Shown here piece after piece: positions 60,118 through 64,000 of a stretch of 64,000 bases of DNA. A model generated the notes under the pieces. The model made no database searches. It was given only the letters and a program-made list of their open reading frames with translations, and was not told the origin of the DNA. Each line of letters begins with the position of its first letter. The stretch's first letter is position 1. This stretch comes from Vitellaria paradoxa (taxonomy: Eukaryota; Streptophyta; Magnoliopsida; Ericales; Sapotaceae): contig CM034236.1 of assembly GCA_019916065.1 (NCBI GenBank), forward strand, positions 53,782,690-53,846,689, in the 5' to 3' direction. A program made the translations under genes and the position numbers.

Positions 60118-60218
60118 TCAGGGTAGCATTCCGTTCTCGGAGGATGAAAGCGAAGCACGGCAAGAACGGGTTTTCCGACTCAGGGCATGTGAATAGGTGC
60201 ATGTAACATTCCACGTCA

Positions 60219-60803
60219 CTGCCGCAAATATATAGACAGACTGGGTTAGAATCCGAACTTCAACGGTTGCAGTTCATGTATATTTATATAATAAAACAGA
60301 ATGATTTTTAAAAATATCCCTCTCACAAATTAATTGAGATTTAATGAATAAAAATTATTTTTTTAATCAACAATTAAGATCCTTTTTTTTATTTTTTAAT
60401 TTCCTACTCAATTCCTATTTTATTGGAACCTACTACCATCTATCTCATAAAACGATTTGGACATTTTAAATTTTACTATATTTCAAGGTAGAGATCGTAT
60501 GCAAATTAAAATTAACCACTTAAATTCCGCCAATAATAATTTTTAGAAAATTAAAATCTTTCAAATTAAGACACCATAATTTGTATTCTCTTTTATGGTG
60601 TTTATCAAAAATTAATCGGAGAGAGAGAGAGAAAAACTAAAACACATGTAGGAACTAGTAGGGTCTAAAGTTTTGGAAAAAAAATTTAAAACTCATAGAT
60701 TATTATAGTTTTTTCGATTTGCACTTTTTTGTCCAAAATTTCAATTATTTAAGAAATTTAATACTAATTTTGTTCAGAGTGTTATAGACCGGTGTTATTA
60801 CTA

Positions 60804-60834
<31 letters not shown>

Positions 60835-61182
60835 GCTTGTAAAGATTCCAAAATTTCAACCAATGATTACTAAACAAAAAAACATTATTAGGTCACATAG
60901 AAATTGAAGATCAATAATGGGGAAGTTAAAGATTAGTTATACAGAAATCAACGTCATGGCCCTGACTTGGTCCCTAAAACTGTGTTTGTCAAGCCAAAGT
61001 AAAATTAAAAAGAAATAAAATTACTCATATATACTCAGTTTCTTAGTGGTTAAAACCATTTGATTTGACTTTCCAACCTTTTCTCTTCACTTTTCTTTAC
61101 CTCAGCAGAAACAAGTCACTAACACATCATAAAGGAAAAAGAAGATGGTAAATGCTAAGGAGTATGTATTGTTCATCAAATG

Positions 61183-61188
<6 letters not shown>
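60219..61188 (-). other. intron 3 of the truncated COBRA copy
   Basis: 970 bp with a (TA) tract at about 60806-60832 and a (GA) tract near 60619-60632. Twice as long as the matching intron (478 bp) in the intact gene. Confidence 0.75.
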
Positions 61189-61216
<28 letters not shown>

Positions 61217-61627
61217 CGGGCTAATAAATTTGGTGGGTCTGACAATTCTGGCTGGACCACAAGTATAGCATTGTCTTGGTGCTTCGAAGGTGAAGTTGTT
61301 AGGCAATCTCACGGTCTTCTTGGTGGTTCCAGCCACACCAACACTCAGCTGGAATGAGCTAGCAGCCCCTGGACTTATTACTCCGCCTTTGCAGCAATTT
61401 GCAACCTGCTGGTTGAATGGAGTTCCTGGCAACAAGTCCACGACCGTTGGGTCCTTCATACAGCTATGTGGAATATTCTCTTTGAATTTTGAACAATCTC
61501 CCTGCATTGTTGTTTGAGCTCCCATCATGCTCCATATCACCTCCTTTCTTGCCCATGTCCATTGCAACGACCATCCGGGAGCTTCAATCCGACGATGCTG
61601 CTGGTAGTTGTAGATTGTAACAACAGC

Positions 61628-62366
61628 CTATGTCCACACTCACAATAAGAGAGAGCTGATTAGAGGTAATGTAAAGAAGAAAGTTACATATTTGGAAATT
61701 TGGGAGGGCGCTGGTTGGAATGAAAATGACTTTGAGTGAATGAATACAAAAGAATGCCCGTTTCCATCAATCAGTATCTATGGGGAGAACAAGCATTCTG
61801 TCCAACATGGAAATGCTTCTCTACCAGATTACTATTATAATTTTTTTTTCTCCAGAAAATTGTGCTAGAAATATACGTGAATGGTGTCTTTTTTTTTTTT
61901 TTAATAAAAATGCATCTCAGTGGGTTTCTTCATTTAAAGTGATTAGCCCACAAAGGAGCCGCATCATTTTGGTACTTTTCCTTGTAAATAATTCTGGTTG
62001 TGTACAAACTCATTCATTCATTGTGTAGCAAAGTTCAGATTTAAATGACCCCGAGTTTTTTTTTTTTTTTTTCAAACTTGATCCATTTACGAAATGAACA
62101 AAATAAACTAACTTTGGGGCCCTGCTTAAGTTCAAGAAGAAGTAAGACTATGCAGACCAGAAAATTTGTAAAAAACCAATTCATGTGAAGTAGGGACCTT
62201 TTCTGCAAGAAAGAGGAGGAGAAATTGAGATTGCAGTTTTGAGTGCAAACATGCTGGATAGAAATCACAGAATAGAATTGAGATTGCAGTTTTGAGTGCA
62301 AACATGCTGGATAGAAATCACAGAATAGAAAGACAAAAGGAATTAATATTGCTTTCAAATACTTAC
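61628..62366 (-). other. intron 2 of the truncated COBRA copy
   Basis: 739 bp; includes T17 and T20 runs and the 53-bp tandem duplication. Confidence 0.75.
62224..62330. repeat. 53-bp tandem duplication in an intron of the truncated COBRA copy
   Basis: Two practically identical copies (62224-62276, 62277-62330) starting ATTGAGATTGCAGTTTTGAG and ending CACAGAATAGAA. The near-perfect identity suggests a recent event. Confidence 0.95.
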
Positions 62367-62446
62367 AACGTAGCCATCAGGAGTCCAGGACATCACATCC
62401 CACTTAATTGTGATATTCCCATTTCTGTCATGGGCATGATAGGCAT

Positions 62447-63237
62447 CTGAAAGAATTACCAGTAAATTAATTAAGGTTAGAAATGTCAGTTCAGCTGGTA
62501 CATCACAAACCGGGATTAAGATAAATGGGAGGCGTGACAATCCAAAAAATAAAATCTATAAAATCTATATTGTTAGCTTCCATATTATCCCACATCACGC
62601 CTGCATTAAGAGATTCTATTCTCCTAATAAAATTCTGGGTACCCTCAACTTCAACTAATTGTGGCTTTGGAGTTTAGTTCTATTCTCCTAATAACAACAC
62701 AAAATTTGCCTTTCTGTTTGTTTTTTGAGGCAGATGAAATCCTAGAGAATGAAGATGAACCAAACCACGATTTACTGCCCATAGTCCAACGCATGCCTCC
62801 CGCTTGGCGTTTTTTTTGTTTTAAACAGCCTTTTCTGTATTACCATTATTTTTTCTTTTAACTATCGAAATAAAGGAAAAGGCAATATGGGACATTAATT
62901 AGCATTGAAAAACTGTCTCTTTGGCTGAATTCACAGGGTCTAGAAACATTTTAAATCCCTTTTTTAACAACCACAAAGCAAGTTAAAAGCTGGATCAACA
63001 TGTTCAAGACCACTAACTCTTGAAAAAACTGAAAGTTAACCACAATCATTGGAACTCATTTCCCGAATTTTCAATTCCCAAACAGTGATCCAAATTTGCC
63101 CTGCAAGTACTATCTCAGACTTTTTTACATTTGTAGGTCCCTTCCCCAAGAAGCATTGTCCACAGGAATGAGATAATTCCAAATAAGTGCTTACCCCATT
63201 ATTGCAGAATAGGAAAGAGTAAAAGAAGGGTGCAAAC
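62447..63237 (-). other. intron 1 of the truncated COBRA copy
   Basis: 791 bp, donor GTTTGC as in the intact gene, acceptor CTTTCAG. Nothing else recognised. Confidence 0.75.
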
Positions 63238-63322
63238 CTGTTGAACCAAAGCTGAAGGTGGAAAGCAAGAACACGACCACAATGGCTAACTTGGTGATCA
63301 TGGATCTGAAGCAAAAACCCAT

Positions 63323-63501
63323 TTCTTGCTGCAGATTTCTCGGACTCTGATCGGTTGATTTTCTGCCCTATTATATATGTGAGTGAAGTGAAGCGAAGCG
63401 AAGAGACCGAGGTGGTAGCTGGCTTTTTGCTCAAAGGATGGGGACGGCTTCAGAGCGCAAGAATTGACTTTGAAAAGTCAAAGTTACATTTCAAAGTTTT
63501 C
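63323..63501 (-). promoter_or_regulatory. 5' leader and proximal promoter of the truncated COBRA copy
   Basis: The first bases upstream of the ATG (AAGAAATGGG context, then CTGCAG and a GATTTTCTGCCC-like block on plus) parallel those before the intact COBRA ATG. On the minus strand TATATAATAGG near 63369-63379 is a candidate TATA box. Confidence 0.4.
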
Positions 63502-63666
63502 TTGTTTGGAGTAAGAAAAAATGAGATAAATTGAGATAAGTTGTGGTTTGGGAGGAGTTCGTAATGCATGCAGTGAGAGAAAAAAATTGATGTGATATAA
63601 AGTTAAAAGATTTATAGAAATTTTTAGAAATTTTCAGTAAATTTTTACAAACTAAACAGACCCTAA
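63502..63666. repeat. MITE-like dispersed repeat, copy 2 of the element at 4316-4490
   Basis: Shares CTTGTTTGGAGTAAGAAAAAATGAGATAAATTGAGATAA and further landmarks with the first copy, ending CAAACTAAACAGACCC. Confidence 0.65.
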
Positions 63667-63816
63667 ATATGAAAAACAAAAATAAAAATTGATGGGGTAA
63701 AGGCGTGTGGGATTTTTAAAATCAGAATGGCGCCACTGGTATCTAACTAACATGCTGGCCTCTTGATTGTCGGAAAAGAGTTTCCCAGAAGTGTTTGGAC
63801 TAAATACGAAAAGGTA

Positions 63817-64000
63817 ACGTTTGGAGCTAAAAAAAAAAAAATAAAATAAATCTCCAACAATCTCTATTTTGTTTCCCGTTATTATTAATTTATACATTCT
63901 CCTCTTTATTAAAAATTAAAAATTCACTTAAAAAATCAAAAATTCGGAAGAAGGTTAATCTAATACGTAAATTTTTTTTGATAATCATATTTTTCTAGTC
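63817..64000. repeat. partial copy of the repeat at 4491-4943, cut by the window edge
   Basis: AACGTTTGGAGCTA at the left, then ATTCGGAAGAAGGTTAATC and TACGTAAATTTTTTTTGATAATCATATTTTTC, matching 4610-4670. Confidence 0.55.

Larger units (their letters stand above)
60118..63322 (-). pseudogene. truncated tandem copy of the COBRA gene, lacking exons 5-6 and the GPI signal
   Basis: Seen: exons 63238-63322, 62367-62446, 61189-61627 and 60118-60218 (minus), all with intact GT-AG sites, matching the COBRA gene exon by exon; total 705 nt, 234 aa. Signal peptide MGFCFRSMITKLAIVVVFLL, then DAYHAHDRNGNITIKWDVMSW. Exon 3 is in frame but 18 nt shorter than its two relatives (439 versus 457): after GGVI the six residues around NSWAQD are gone. 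Exon 4 runs MTWNVTCTYSHALSRK, changes CCVS to CRAS (residues 221-224) and reaches TGA at 60118. No sequence like exons 5 or 6 follows. HCCKK became HSCMK and GPGYTCG became RQCYTCG. Even the 5' leader resembles that of the intact gene, so this is a whole-gene tandem duplicate. It could be a pseudogene, or a secreted fragment like the short Arabidopsis COBL5 beside COB (family knowledge). Confidence 0.85.

Overview
This is nuclear DNA of a flowering plant, almost certainly a eudicot. The evidence is intron-containing plant gene families (GRAS, reversibly glycosylated polypeptide, CYP85A, COBRA), GT-AG introns, AT-rich intergenic DNA full of small transposons and microsatellites, and a plant tRNA-Asp gene. 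I cannot name the species. Only about a third of the window is genic, and the genes sit at the two ends around a roughly 30 kb gene-poor middle.

Left part (1-19 kb): first coding exon of a minus-strand gene that runs off the left edge (1248-1363); a LINE relic (about 2929-3495); an intronless SCARECROW-LIKE 3 type GRAS gene (6151-7407, +); a tRNA-Asp(GTC) gene (7898-7969, +); a four-exon UDP-arabinopyranose mutase/RGP gene (9430-11768, -); and a nine-exon CYP85A-type brassinosteroid C-6 oxidase gene (15002-18941, -). The reading frame of each multi-exon gene closes exactly across its splice sites (349 and 467 aa).

Middle (19-49.9 kb): I find no complete gene here. It holds a Cassandra-like TRIM carrying 5S rRNA-derived sequence (20854-21636, target duplication CACCT), a 623-bp solo LTR (23564-24186), SINE-like copies, several TIR/MITE families, a 437-bp TRIM with only 60 bp between its LTRs (44477-44913, target duplication TTATT), and a 2.03-kb non-autonomous Mutator-like element (45840-47869, 9-bp target duplication ATTTGATTA). 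That last element contains an array of about eight 146-bp hairpin-bearing repeats. A few short open stretches look exon-like but cannot be assigned.

Right part (49.9-64 kb): a COBRA family cluster. A COBL4/IRX6-like gene (49961-52854, +, 434 aa, secondary-wall type) converges on a COBRA/COBL1-like gene (53587-57542, -, 451 aa). Behind the latter is a tandem copy (60118-63322, -) with intact early splice sites that has lost exons 5 and 6. It ends in a stop in exon 4, and would encode a secreted 234-aa fragment without a GPI-anchor signal.

The full genes share a loose theme of cell expansion and wall building: gibberellin-related GRAS signalling, castasterone synthesis, UDP-arabinofuranose supply, and cellulose orientation and deposition. 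Nothing in the sequence shows that they are co-regulated, so the proximity may be chance. The points most worth following up are the truncated COBRA copy, the satellite-bearing Mutator-like element and the two TRIMs.
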